A stretch of 38,844 bases of DNA, taken from positions 1-38,844 of the forward strand of contig QAKR01000001.1 of assembly GCA_003343705.1 (NCBI GenBank), given 5' to 3'. Below the pieces are notes generated by a model that saw nothing but the letters and a program-made list of their open reading frames with translations, was not told where the DNA came from and made no database searches. Origin of the DNA: Clostridiales bacterium (GTDB lineage Bacteria; Bacillota; Clostridia; Oscillospirales; UBA644). Made by a program: the position numbers and the translations under genes. This document shows positions 7,192-15,825 of the stretch, piece after piece (position 1 is the first letter of the stretch; each line of letters begins with the position of its first letter).

Positions 7192-8874
7192 ATGAGCGAA
7201 TGTCTCAGGCTTAAAAAATCAAATTGTAAAAATTGTTATAAATGCATTCGTCATTGTCCTGTAAAGGCAATTCGCTTTTCGGGTAACCAGGCGCATATTG
7301 TGGGGAATGAATGCATATTATGCGGGCAATGTTTTGTTGTTTGTCCTCAAAATGCAAAAGAAATTTCTGACGAAACAGAAAAAGTCAGAGTTATGATCCA
7401 AAGTGGAGAAAAAGTTATTGCTAGCATTGCACCTTCTTTTATTGCAAATTATAATGATGTTGGAATTGAGGAAATGCGAAAGGGTTTAAAGGAGCTTGGT
7501 TTTTATGATGCAGAAGAAACCGCATACGGTGCAACTATTGTAAAAAATGAATATGAACGATTATTAAAATCCGGAGATAAGGATGTTATAATAACATCCT
7601 GCTGTCATTCTGTTAACTTACTTATTCAAAAACATTTTCCGGCAGCTATTCCTTTTCTTGCAGACGTCGTTTCTCCCATGCAGGCACACTGTCAGAAAAT
7701 TAAAAAAGAAAATCCTGATGTAAAAACAGTATTTATAGGACCATGTGTTGCAAAAAAAGATGAAGCTGAGTATTATAAAGGTTTCGTTGACGCTGTTTTA
7801 ACTTTTGAAAATTTAACCGAATGGATGAATGCGGAAAATATTTCATTGAATGAGAGAAAAGAAGATGCAAACGATAATAGCCGCGCAAGATTTTTTCCTA
7901 CGGCAGGTGGAATTCTTAAAACTTTAAGTGAGCAAACAAAGGGCTACTCATATATGGCAATTGACGGTGTTGAAAATTGCATGGCTGCACTGCAAAATAT
8001 TATAGATGGCAAAGTTCACAAGTGTTTTATTGAGATGTCTGTGTGTGCAGGGAGTTGTTCCGGCGGCCCTGTTATGGAAAAATACCACCGATCACCGATT
8101 AATAATTATGTTTCAATAGCAGAATATGCCGGGCAAAAAGATTTTGTTGTTGAACAACCTGACAACTACATTCTTAAAAAGAATTTTGAATATATTGCTC
8201 AAAATAATTCTGAACCTACCGAAGATCAAATTACAGAAATTCTACACCAAATGAATAAAACAAAACCGGAAGATGAGCTTAACTGCGGCTCTTGCGGATA
8301 CAACACATGCAGAGACAAAGCTGTTGCAATTTTTCAAGGCAAGGCTGAAGTTTCCATGTGCTTACCCTATTTAAAAGAACGCGCTGAAAGCTTTTCGGAT
8401 AATATTGTTAACAACACACCAAACGGTATTATAGTATTAAACGAAAAGCTGGAAGTCCAACAAATTAACAAAGCAGCTAAAAAAATAATGAATATACGTT
8501 CGGAATCTGATATTCTTGGATGCCCAGTAGTTTCAATTCTTGATCCAGAGAATTTTCTTGAGGTTCTTGAATCAGGGAAAGGTATATCGGGTAAGCTTGT
8601 TTTCCTTGCAGAGTATGGTAAATATGTTGAACAAAGCATTGTATATGATAAAAGCTATCATGTTTTAATATGCATAATGCGCGATATAACAGATGAACAG
8701 GCAGAACGTATAAAACAGGAAGACATTAATAACCAAACAATAGAGATTGCCGACAAGGTTGTCACTAAGCAAATGCGTATTGTTCAAGAAATAGCATATT
8801 TACTTGGTGAAACAGCGGCTGAAACGAAAGTTGCGCTTACAAAGCTGAAAGGGTCTATAAAGAAAGATGAATAA
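7192..8874 (+). CDS. hydS: Sensory-type [FeFe]-hydrogenase with PAS domain
   Basis: A 560-residue protein. Two N-terminal 4Fe-4S motifs (C12/15/18/22 and C41/44/47/51) lead into an H-cluster domain with TSCC (135-138), GPCVAKKDE (C185) and MSVCAGSC (C285, C289). Next come a 4Fe-4S domain (C365, C368, C373, C390) and a PAS domain (about 398-505), ending in a helical tail. Motif 2 reads GPC instead of MPC, and motif 3 reads SVC instead of MAC. These methionine losses are reported for the sensory hydrogenase HydS of Thermotoga maritima, but here the proton-relay cysteine of TSCC is kept. It probably senses H2 or redox state and signals through the phosphatase encoded next. Confidence 0.9.
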   Translation: MSECLRLKKSNCKNCYKCIRHCPVKAIRFSGNQAHIVGNECILCGQCFVVCPQNAKEISDETEKVRVMIQSGEKVIASIAPSFIANYNDVGIEEMRKGLKELGFYDAEETAYGATIVKNEYERLLKSGDKDVIITSCCHSVNLLIQKHFPAAIPFLADVVSPMQAHCQKIKKENPDVKTVFIGPCVAKKDEAEYYKGFVDAVLTFENLTEWMNAENISLNERKEDANDNSRARFFPTAGGILKTLSEQTKGYSYMAIDGVENCMAALQNIIDGKVHKCFIEMSVCAGSCSGGPVMEKYHRSPINNYVSIAEYAGQKDFVVEQPDNYILKKNFEYIAQNNSEPTEDQITEILHQMNKTKPEDELNCGSCGYNTCRDKAVAIFQGKAEVSMCLPYLKERAESFSDNIVNNTPNGIIVLNEKLEVQQINKAAKKIMNIRSESDILGCPVVSILDPENFLEVLESGKGISGKLVFLAEYGKYVEQSIVYDKSYHVLICIMRDITDEQAERIKQEDINNQTIEIADKVVTKQMRIVQEIAYLLGETAAETKVALTKLKGSIKKDE

Positions 8875-10039
8875 TCTTTGTGCAGATATAGGTTATCGCA
8901 GCCTTAATCATTACGGAGAAGAACTTTGCGGGGACAATGTAGATATCGCTGAACAAAACGAAAACTCAAAAGTAATAGTTTTAGCTGATGGCTTGGGAAG
9001 TGGTGTTAAAGCAAATATTCTTTCAATTCTAACATCCAAGATATTATCAACAATGGTATCAGACGGTATCCCAATTGAAGATTGCATTGAAACAATATCA
9101 GAAACACTCCCCATCTGTTCTGAAAGAGGACTTGCCTACTCCACTTTTACAATAATTCATATTGTAAATAATGAACAGGCTGAAATTATACAATACGATA
9201 ACCCACAAGTTATTTTAATACGAAACGGTAAAAATTTTGATTTTCCGAAAACAGAAATAAATATAAGCGGTGAAAAGATATTTAAATCTACAATTAACCT
9301 TCAGGAAGATGATATTTTTGTTGCAATGAGCGATGGCTGTCCTCATGCAGGGATAGGGATAGCAGATAGCTTTGGATGGAAACGTGAAGATATAATTGAT
9401 TTTTTAGAAACAATTGCACCTGTAGGTTATACGGCAAAAACAATTTCTACTATTTTTACAGATGAATGCAACAGACTTTACGACGGAAAACCCGGAGACG
9501 ACGCCACTGTTTGTATTGTTAAGATCCGCAAAAGAGTTCCTATGAACATTCTTTTCGGGCCTCCGTCAAATCGTGATGATTGCAACAGAATGATGTCTTT
9601 GTTCTTTTCAAAAGAAGGAAAGCATATTGTATGCGGAGGAACAACTGCTTCTATTGCTGCACAGTTTTTAGGTAAAAAGCTTATTCCCAGCATTCATTTC
9701 GAGGATGAAGATATTCCGCCAATGGCTACAATAGAAGGAGTTGATCTTGTTACAGAAGGTGTAATTACTGTTAACAAAGTGCTTTCATATGCAAAAGATT
9801 ATATTGCAGAAAATGAAGACTATGAAGAATGGAGTTTCAAACGGGATGCAGCTTCAATGATAAGTCGACTTCTTTTTGAAGAAGCCACGGATATTAATTT
9901 TTATGTAGGCCGAGCAATAAATCCGGCACATCAAAACCCGGATTTACCTATAACTTTCAGTATTAAAATGAATTTAGTAACAGAGCTTTCGGAATGTCTT
10001 AAAAAAATGGGAAAAAGAATAAAAGTCTGCTACTTCTAA
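8867..10039 (+). CDS. SpoIIE-type PP2C serine phosphatase
   Basis: A 390-residue protein. The N-terminal 215 residues are a PP2C/SpoIIE phosphatase: EELCGDNV (metal Asp, D23), LADGLGSGVKA (D41), AMSDGC (about 154-159) and PGDDATVCIV (about 207-216). The metal aspartates are kept, so it should be active. Residues 220-390 form an extra conserved-looking domain (ILFGPPSNRDD, HIVCGGTTAS, MATIEGVDLVTEGV) that I cannot name and that may bind a ligand or partner. The gene overlaps hydS by eight bases, which points to coupled synthesis. The cognate phosphoprotein (anti-sigma antagonist or other) is not in the window. Confidence 0.88.
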   Translation: MNNLCADIGYRSLNHYGEELCGDNVDIAEQNENSKVIVLADGLGSGVKANILSILTSKILSTMVSDGIPIEDCIETISETLPICSERGLAYSTFTIIHIVNNEQAEIIQYDNPQVILIRNGKNFDFPKTEINISGEKIFKSTINLQEDDIFVAMSDGCPHAGIGIADSFGWKREDIIDFLETIAPVGYTAKTISTIFTDECNRLYDGKPGDDATVCIVKIRKRVPMNILFGPPSNRDDCNRMMSLFFSKEGKHIVCGGTTASIAAQFLGKKLIPSIHFEDEDIPPMATIEGVDLVTEGVITVNKVLSYAKDYIAENEDYEEWSFKRDAASMISRLLFEEATDINFYVGRAINPAHQNPDLPITFSIKMNLVTELSECLKKMGKRIKVCYF

Positions 10040-10051
10040 AGGAGGCTGCAA

Positions 10052-11476
10052 ATGAGAAAATTTGATACAAAAGTACAATATTTAAAATATAAAGTTTTAC
10101 GCGAGGTTGCCAGAGAAGAGTGGAAAGATACTCTTCTTGAAAAAATCTCGGATATTCCAAAAAAAATTGTTCCGGGAAGTGAACCCACTATGAGATGCTG
10201 TGTTTACAAGGAACGAGCTATTCTTTCTGAAAGAATAAAACTTGCAGTAGGCGGAGACAAAAGCAATCCTAACGTAATTGAAGTAATAGATATTGCCTGT
10301 GATGAATGCCCGGTAGGTGGTTACGAGGTTACAAATGCATGCAGGGGATGCCTTGCCCATCGATGTGAAGATGTATGCAAACGCAGAGCTATATCTTTTG
10401 ATCACCAGCAAAAAGCAATTATAGATAAATCAAAATGTGTAGAATGCGGACAGTGTGCGAAAGTTTGCCCATATAGTGCAATAGCAAACAATAAACGGCC
10501 TTGTGAAAATGCTTGTAAAATAAAAGCAATTTCAATGAGCGATACTAAAGCTGCAAAAATAGATAATAAAAAATGTATTGCTTGCGGAGCCTGCATTTAT
10601 CAATGCCCCTTTGGTGCAATATCTGAAAAATCTTTTATTCTCAATGTTGTTGATTTAATAAAACGTAGTGAGAATAATAAAAAATATAAAATATATGCAG
10701 TTGTGGCACCGTCAATTTCAAGCCAATTCACATATGCAGCACTAGGTCAGGTCGTTTCAGGAATAAAAGCTCTTGGTTTTCATACTGTTGTGGAAGCTGC
10801 CCTGGGAGCTGATCTTGTTGCCGCAGATGAGGCAAAAGAACTTGTACATAAACAATTTTTAACAAGCTCTTGTTGTCCTGCATTCGTATCATATATTAAA
10901 AAACAATTCCCTAAACTTTCAGAAAATATATCTCATAATCTCTCCCCCATGGCAACAATTGCAAAATTTATTAAAAAAATTGATCCTAACACAAAAGTTG
11001 TGTTTATAGGCCCTTGCACTGCAAAAAAAGCTGAATTCCAAAAACCGGAAGTTCATAAATATATTGACAGCGTTATAACATTTGAAGAACTCCAGGCTCT
11101 GTTTGACAGTAAAGATATTAATATTACAGAGCTTACTGAAGATGTACTTGACAACGCTTCATATTTCGGCAGAATTTTTGCACGTAGCGGTGGCCTTTCT
11201 GAAGCAGTTGCACAAGCAATAAGTGAACAAGGTTATAATGATTTCGAGTTGAAAGCACTGCCATGCGATGGTATCGAAGCTTGCCGTGTAGCTTTACTTA
11301 AAGCAGGAAAAGGTGTTCTTGATGCAAACTTTATTGAAGGTATGGCTTGTAGCGGAGGATGTATCGGGGGGGCCGGATGCCTAACACATGGTGAGAAGAA
11401 TAAAAATGAAGTTGACAAATACGGTATGCAAGCACATGAAAAAACAATTTCCGAAGCTATCTCCATATTTAAATAA
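10052..11476 (+). CDS. hydA: [FeFe]-hydrogenase, group B type catalytic subunit
   Basis: A 474-residue protein. The N-terminus is cysteine-rich: a CC pair at 49-50, C83/C86, then C97/C100/C105/C109. Two ferredoxin 4Fe-4S motifs follow (around C129-C139 and C175-C185), with an extra CxxxC at 151-155. The H-cluster domain carries SSCCPAF (C274, C275), GPCTAKKAE (C322) and EGMACSGGCIGGAG (C433, C437). The retained MAC and CCP residues suggest real H2 chemistry, unlike the sensor. The cluster matches group B / HydA2-like enzymes that use ferredoxin. AAAGGAGG precedes the start, and the gene is 12 bases after the phosphatase. Maturases are not in the window. Confidence 0.92.
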   Translation: MRKFDTKVQYLKYKVLREVAREEWKDTLLEKISDIPKKIVPGSEPTMRCCVYKERAILSERIKLAVGGDKSNPNVIEVIDIACDECPVGGYEVTNACRGCLAHRCEDVCKRRAISFDHQQKAIIDKSKCVECGQCAKVCPYSAIANNKRPCENACKIKAISMSDTKAAKIDNKKCIACGACIYQCPFGAISEKSFILNVVDLIKRSENNKKYKIYAVVAPSISSQFTYAALGQVVSGIKALGFHTVVEAALGADLVAADEAKELVHKQFLTSSCCPAFVSYIKKQFPKLSENISHNLSPMATIAKFIKKIDPNTKVVFIGPCTAKKAEFQKPEVHKYIDSVITFEELQALFDSKDINITELTEDVLDNASYFGRIFARSGGLSEAVAQAISEQGYNDFELKALPCDGIEACRVALLKAGKGVLDANFIEGMACSGGCIGGAGCLTHGEKNKNEVDKYGMQAHEKTISEAISIFK

Positions 11477-11489
11477 CTTAATTAAAAAG

Positions 11490-11520
11490 GTTGCCGCAAA
11501 GCTTATAGCTTTGCGGCAAC
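11490..11520. terminator. Bidirectional terminator between hydrogenase operon and subtilase gene
   Basis: A perfect 13-bp stem, GTTGCCGCAAAGC (11490-11502) with GCTTTGCGGCAAC (11508-11520), has a five-base loop. On the minus strand it is followed by CTTTTTAATT, a good U-tract, so it serves the subtilase gene best. On the plus strand the following TTCCATATTT is a weaker tract. Confidence 0.85.
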
Positions 11521-11545
11521 TTCCATATTTAATTGTTAATATTAC

Positions 11546-14050
11546 TTAGATATTAGGTAATTGGGTAATATTCCCACCAACAAGACTAAAGACTATATCA
11601 AAATCAGCACTGGTTACACTTCCGTCCATATTCACGTCAGCCGCGATAATCTGCCTTTGAGTAAAGGTTCTTTGGTTGTTTACATACTGAGAAATAAGCA
11701 TAGCATCTGCAAGAGCTATTGTTCCATCATCATTAACATCTCCATAAATCTGGAAATCAACGTTATTATTTGTTGCATATGTCTGTGCTAAAGACCCTGA
11801 ATATCCATATATAAGCATGTTTTGAATATTAGCAAAGGCGCTGGAACCTAAAGTAACACTTCTCGGTAACCGTACACTTAAAGTCGTAGAACTTAAAGCA
11901 TAATTATTAATTAAAGTGTTGCTATTTGCGTTATACGGAATGTATAAATCAGGTAATGGGCATATTGCAAACGCATAACTCCCTATGGAGGCTATATCAC
12001 CGGTTATATCAACTTTATTTAACGCTTTGCAAGAGGTAAATGAATATGCCCCTAATGATACAGCTGACCCTTTCAATGTTAAAGTTGTTATTCCGATACA
12101 CGAATAAAATGCATAGTTAGATACTGTATTACAATTTATAGGTAATGTAAGTGATGTAATACCGTAACAACCTGCAAACGCTTGCTTTCCTATTGATGTA
12201 ACATTATTGGAAAGGCTTATTCCCGTAAGCTTATAACAGAAATTAAAAGCGCTATCAGGGATTGTTGTTACACCGGAAGGGATTATAATAGTTTGTAGTA
12301 TTTTATTTCCTGAAAATGCACTTTCAGCTATACTTGTGGTGCCCGAATATATTGTATAAGAAGTGCTTGTGTTTTTAGCCGTAGGATATTGTATAATCCT
12401 GCTTTTATTTTTGTTATACAATACATCGCTTAAACTTGAATAATATTGATTATTAGCTGAGACAGAAAAACTTGTTAAATACGGACATCCGTAAAAGGCA
12501 AAATCTCCAATACTTTCAATTGTATCGGGGATTGTAACCGAGCTTATTGTATAGTTATTAACAAATGCTTTTGCTGCAATATTTTTTACAGTCACTCCAT
12601 TTATAGTTGACGGGATTGTGAGTGCTGTAGCAGTACCGTAATAACCTTTTATTGTTTGTGTTGCTGAATCAAAGTCATAACCGTTATAAGTCGTGACACC
12701 CGTAGGTAAGGCATCTGTTAATGTACGATAAACGTTAAGCCTTCCACCAGTCAAGCATTTATTGGTTAAAGTACTTACTTTATCACAATTCTTTAAAATA
12801 GATTTTTTCAACATAGCAGTTGTATAAGTTGGATATTTAGATAAAAGCAAAGCAGCCGTACCTGCAACCATCGGAGCAGAAAATGATGTTCCGTTATTGG
12901 TAATATAACTACTGCTGTAGTAACTTGGGTATGTGCTGTAAATACTTACACCAGGTGCCATAATATCAACAAGCTGATTGCTATAGTTAGAAAATGAAGC
13001 GGTATTATCACCGCTATCTGTTGCACCAACAGAAATAATGTTATCAATAGGATATGCAGCCGGATAGGCAGCAATATTTGCAGCTTCATTTCCTGCAGCA
13101 GCTACAAATAAACCATTATAGTTTTCTATTTTAGCTTTTAGTGCAGGTGAATAGTTATAACCACCAAAGCTTGCATTAACAACCTTAACATTGTTTTCAA
13201 CTGCATAATCCAATGCATCAATTATTGCACTATCGGTAAAAACATTTTTGTTTTGACTACTACTGTAGTAAGATACTTTAAGAGGAACTATTTTAACATT
13301 CCACCCTAACCCGGTAATCCCGACATTATTATTACCTACGGCTGCTATTATTCCTGAACATAATGTTCCATGACCGTAGTCATCTGTAGGATCACTGTTA
13401 TTTAATGCAAAATTCCATCCGTGTATATCATCGACATATCCGTTAAGATCATCGTCAATACCATTAGCTGTTTCATTAGGGTTTGTCCAAATATTATTTT
13501 GAAGATCAGGATGATTAAGATCAATACCTGTATCCATAACACCTACAAGAACAGTAGGGCTTCCGGTAGTTTCTTCCCAGCCCTGTGGTGCTGATATTTT
13601 CGGAAGATGCCACTGACTGCTATATCCAGGGTCATTGGGAATAACTTCGCAATAGTTATTATAATAATCCGGTTGGGCACAAATAACATTTGATTGATTT
13701 AATACTTCAGATATTGCATTAATTACGCTCTCTTTACCCGGAATATTTAACTTTAATTTATATATGAATAATTTTTCTTTTTCAAGTACTCTTTTAAACG
13801 ACGTTCTGGCTAACTCAATACAATCACCGATACTTGTTTTATTAAAAATATTCTTAATTTTCGTCATTGTCATGTTTTCTTTAAACTGTACTATAATATG
13901 ATCCTCTGCAAAATCAGCATTAACATCAATAATTGTTTCCATTTTAGGTTCTGATATTTGGACTTCCTGTGCAGAAAAAGCAAGTGAAGAAAAACATAGC
14001 GTTAAAATAATAACTAAAGATAAAATTGCCGACATACGTTTACTAAACAT
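11546..14050 (-). CDS. Secreted S8 subtilase with propeptide, leucine-rich repeats and C-terminal dockerin
   Basis: An 834-residue protein from the ATG at 14050. That start is chosen because AAAGGA lies eight bases before it and a signal peptide follows directly (MFSKRMSAILSLVI...). In order: fervidolysin-like propeptide (about 50-133); S8 catalytic domain with Asp173 (VMDTGID), His227 (GHGT), oxyanion Asn321 and Ser389 (GTSFSAP); BspA-type leucine-rich repeats (about 458-758); and a dockerin (about 765-830) with two Ca-binding repeats, DVNDDGTIALADA and DVNMDGSVTSAD. All catalytic residues are present. The dockerin should place the protease on a cohesin-bearing protein. Proteases with dockerins are rare compared with glycosidases. 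A frame-extending ATG at 14086 has no ribosome site. Confidence 0.93.
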   Translation of the reverse strand: MFSKRMSAILSLVIILTLCFSSLAFSAQEVQISEPKMETIIDVNADFAEDHIIVQFKENMTMTKIKNIFNKTSIGDCIELARTSFKRVLEKEKLFIYKLKLNIPGKESVINAISEVLNQSNVICAQPDYYNNYCEVIPNDPGYSSQWHLPKISAPQGWEETTGSPTVLVGVMDTGIDLNHPDLQNNIWTNPNETANGIDDDLNGYVDDIHGWNFALNNSDPTDDYGHGTLCSGIIAAVGNNNVGITGLGWNVKIVPLKVSYYSSSQNKNVFTDSAIIDALDYAVENNVKVVNASFGGYNYSPALKAKIENYNGLFVAAAGNEAANIAAYPAAYPIDNIISVGATDSGDNTASFSNYSNQLVDIMAPGVSIYSTYPSYYSSSYITNNGTSFSAPMVAGTAALLLSKYPTYTTAMLKKSILKNCDKVSTLTNKCLTGGRLNVYRTLTDALPTGVTTYNGYDFDSATQTIKGYYGTATALTIPSTINGVTVKNIAAKAFVNNYTISSVTIPDTIESIGDFAFYGCPYLTSFSVSANNQYYSSLSDVLYNKNKSRIIQYPTAKNTSTSYTIYSGTTSIAESAFSGNKILQTIIIPSGVTTIPDSAFNFCYKLTGISLSNNVTSIGKQAFAGCYGITSLTLPINCNTVSNYAFYSCIGITTLTLKGSAVSLGAYSFTSCKALNKVDITGDIASIGSYAFAICPLPDLYIPYNANSNTLINNYALSSTTLSVRLPRSVTLGSSAFANIQNMLIYGYSGSLAQTYATNNNVDFQIYGDVNDDGTIALADAMLISQYVNNQRTFTQRQIIAADVNMDGSVTSADFDIVFSLVGGNITQLPNI

Positions 14051-14058
14051 TTTCGTCA

Positions 14059-14064
14059 TCCTTT
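14059..14064 (-). promoter_or_regulatory. Ribosome binding site that fixes the subtilase start
   Basis: AAAGGA (14064-14059), extended upstream to AAAGAAAGGA, sits eight bases before ATG 14050. The in-frame ATGs at 14086 and 14059 lie upstream of or overlapping this site and so are unlikely to be used. Confidence 0.75.
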
Positions 14065-14137
14065 CTTTAATATATCTTTTTAACATATGGCAAATCTTTT
14101 ATTTTTGCCGTAACTTTAAAAACCTCCTCATGTGTAT

Positions 14138-14166
14138 AGTATATATTTATTTTACATATTTGTCAA
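14138..14166 (-). promoter_or_regulatory. Promoter of the subtilase gene
   Basis: TTGACA (14166-14161) and TATACT (14143-14138) are 17 bases apart. The leader of about 80 bases contains a GGCAAA/TTTGCC hairpin and a GAGGAGG stretch with no start codon after it. The rest of the gene-free stretch 14051-14397 is AT-rich and otherwise holds only the terminator at 14333-14362. Confidence 0.75.
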
Positions 14167-14332
14167 TAGATATTATTTATTTTGCACTATATTTCGTTCG
14201 ACAAAATTTTCATTTAACATTTAATCTTGAAAATGAATTTTATTATGTTATGCTAGTTATAAATTGAATAAAATATCTTATTATAATTAATTAATCAGAA
14301 TACCACTAATTATTTAAAAACTTTAATTTATA

Positions 14333-14362
14333 AAAAAACGCCTACGGCAAAACCGTAGGCAT
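14333..14362 (-). terminator. Intrinsic terminator of the propeptide-dockerin gene
   Basis: On the minus strand the stem GCCTACGG/CCGTAGGC (14340-14347 with 14353-14360) with loop TTTTG is followed by G and seven T. It is 38 bases past the stop of the gene that ends at 14398. Confidence 0.88.
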
Positions 14363-14397
14363 TTGATACATTAAGTATTCCATATAAATTATTTAAT

Positions 14398-15258
14398 TTA
14401 TTTACCCGCGACAGTTTTAAATATACCCATTGCATCAAGAAGTGAGACTTTCCCATCACGGTTAACATCTGCAGCCCAAACCTGTTGTTCATCTGATATT
14501 AGCGTTTTAGCAGAAACATGGTTAAAAACAACCATTGCATCGTCAAGACGGATATATCCGTCATTGTTAACATCAGCTTTCATTTTAATTGCGTACTTGT
14601 GTGCCCCGTCATATACAAAAACTGCTTCTCCTGCATTTTCACGATAGACATGAAGGGTAAGCGGATTACCAAACATAGTACCGGTTCCATCTTCGAGCCA
14701 TATCTTGTAATCGATGAAATATTTAATATCGGTACTGGGAATTTTAATCTTATTATCAGTCATTTTATTTACCTGGGCATACTCATAATCCGAAAGGCTT
14801 GACTGAAGTACAATATATGAATACGTATAACCTTCAAGGCTTTCAAAAACTATTGAATCTTCTGTCGTTCCGATAATCTTTGGAGGATTTAGAGGATCTA
14901 CCACGGGGTCGAGAGGCTGATAAGAATTATTTGTTTGGGCAAATATGACTTCGGGATAGTTTTTCACTTTTTCAATAGCATTAATAACATCCTGTTCATT
15001 TTCTTTCTGAAGATATACCACATACAAATTTGGGCTTTCAGAAAGATTTCTGACTTCTTTTACATCGATACCTTCCAGTATTTTAGAATCTTTTGCTAAT
15101 ACAACGGAATCTTTTAATTGAATTATAAAACTATCTTTTGCATATGGATCTTGCATGAAAGGATCTGGCTTGACTTCTCCTTCAGAGCTGAAAGAAATCG
15201 CCATTAAAGAAAAAACCATAGTTAAAGTCAAAATTATCCCTAAACCTTTTTTAAACAC
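14398..15258 (-). CDS. Secreted stand-alone subtilase-propeptide-like protein with dockerin
   Basis: A 286-residue protein from a GTG at 15258, chosen because AGAAAGGG ends nine bases upstream and a signal peptide follows. Residues about 43-112 align by eye with the propeptide of the neighbouring subtilase: both share a DxxIxQxK opening, the VINAIxxV helix and the VIxAQ strand. No protease domain follows. Instead there is a beta-rich, fibronectin-like middle (about 127-225) and a dockerin (about 226-286) with repeats DVNNDGYIRLDDA and DVNRDGKVSLLDA. Subtilase propeptides fold, inhibit and can act in trans, so an inhibitor or chaperone role is likely but unproven. It has its own terminator and is separate from the subtilase gene by 347 bases. 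Confidence 0.85.
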   Translation of the reverse strand: MFKKGLGIILTLTMVFSLMAISFSSEGEVKPDPFMQDPYAKDSFIIQLKDSVVLAKDSKILEGIDVKEVRNLSESPNLYVVYLQKENEQDVINAIEKVKNYPEVIFAQTNNSYQPLDPVVDPLNPPKIIGTTEDSIVFESLEGYTYSYIVLQSSLSDYEYAQVNKMTDNKIKIPSTDIKYFIDYKIWLEDGTGTMFGNPLTLHVYRENAGEAVFVYDGAHKYAIKMKADVNNDGYIRLDDAMVVFNHVSAKTLISDEQQVWAADVNRDGKVSLLDAMGIFKTVAGK

Positions 15259-15267
15259 TAAAAAACA

Positions 15268-15275
15268 CCCTTTCT
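15268..15275 (-). promoter_or_regulatory. Ribosome binding site that fixes a GTG start
   Basis: AGAAAGGG (15275-15268) lies nine bases before GTG 15258. The in-frame ATG at 15288 is upstream of this site, so the longer reading is unlikely. Confidence 0.7.
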
Positions 15276-15495
15276 GAATAAAATTCAATACTTGTATTAT
15301 ATGAATTAAATATTACGCAGAAATACATAGCTTAACATATTATTTATAAAAATTAAAAATAATTTAATATTCAATATGTCCTCATTATCATTTTTATAAT
15401 ATTATCATATAAAAAAGTACTCTTCACTATCTATTTTATGATAATATTTATTTTTAGCATCATTTATTTTAATATTTATTTTATATTTCGTTGTT

Positions 15496-15524
15496 ATATT
15501 ATCACATATTGTTCAATTTGTCAA
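15496..15524 (-). promoter_or_regulatory. Possible promoter of the propeptide-dockerin gene
   Basis: A perfect TTGACA (15524-15519) is followed after 17 bases by TAATAT (15501-15496), a partial -10 box. It would give a leader of over 200 bases. No better pair was found. The gene-free stretch 15259-15825 is otherwise extremely AT-rich, with only a terminator at 15727-15770. Confidence 0.35.
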
Positions 15525-15726
15525 TACCTTTATTATATAAATATTATTAATTACTATGAAACTTCTGCTAAATTAATAATGTTATTTTACGTAGTTACCC
15601 CCATCCTTATAACAAGTATCTTTCAATTAACCTATAAAGTTTTTATTTTGCATAGTTTTATACATGAGTTAACGTTTTATCTGTCTCATAGTTTTCATTA
15701 TATCTAAAAAAATAAATCCCATATTA

Positions 15727-15770
15727 AAAAAGCTACAAAGATGCACATTTCAGCACCTTTGTAGCAAAAA
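15727..15770 (-). terminator. Intrinsic terminator of the cohesin/glycosidase operon
   Basis: On the minus strand GCTACAAAG pairs with CTTTGTAGC (15765-15757 with 15740-15732), with further TGC/GCA pairing inside. The hairpin is followed by TTTTTTAATAT. It is about 60 bases past the stop of the gene ending at 15826. Confidence 0.85.
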
Positions 15771-15825
15771 GATTTACTTAATTATATAATTTATTAAAAA
15801 TACTTGTTTCATATAAGTTGTTCAA

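Noticed and set aside
10097..10411. A 104-codon antisense frame inside the group B hydrogenase gene
   Set aside because: It is a shadow of a well-supported gene, with no ribosome site and no recognisable protein sequence.
14059..14086. Longer subtilase start at 14086
   Set aside because: It lacks a ribosome site and places charged residues before the signal peptide; the ATG at 14050 has AAAGGA at ideal spacing.
14121..14130. GAGGAGG stretch on the minus strand in the subtilase leader, as a ribosome site for a leader peptide
   Set aside because: No ATG, GTG or TTG lies within 4-12 bases downstream, so no leader peptide can be supported.
15438..15707. An 89-codon open frame on the plus strand in the spacer between the propeptide and glycosidase-like genes
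   Set aside because: The region is extremely AT-rich, the predicted peptide is low-complexity Ile/Tyr/Phe, there is no ribosome site, and nothing resembles a family. It is most likely chance.
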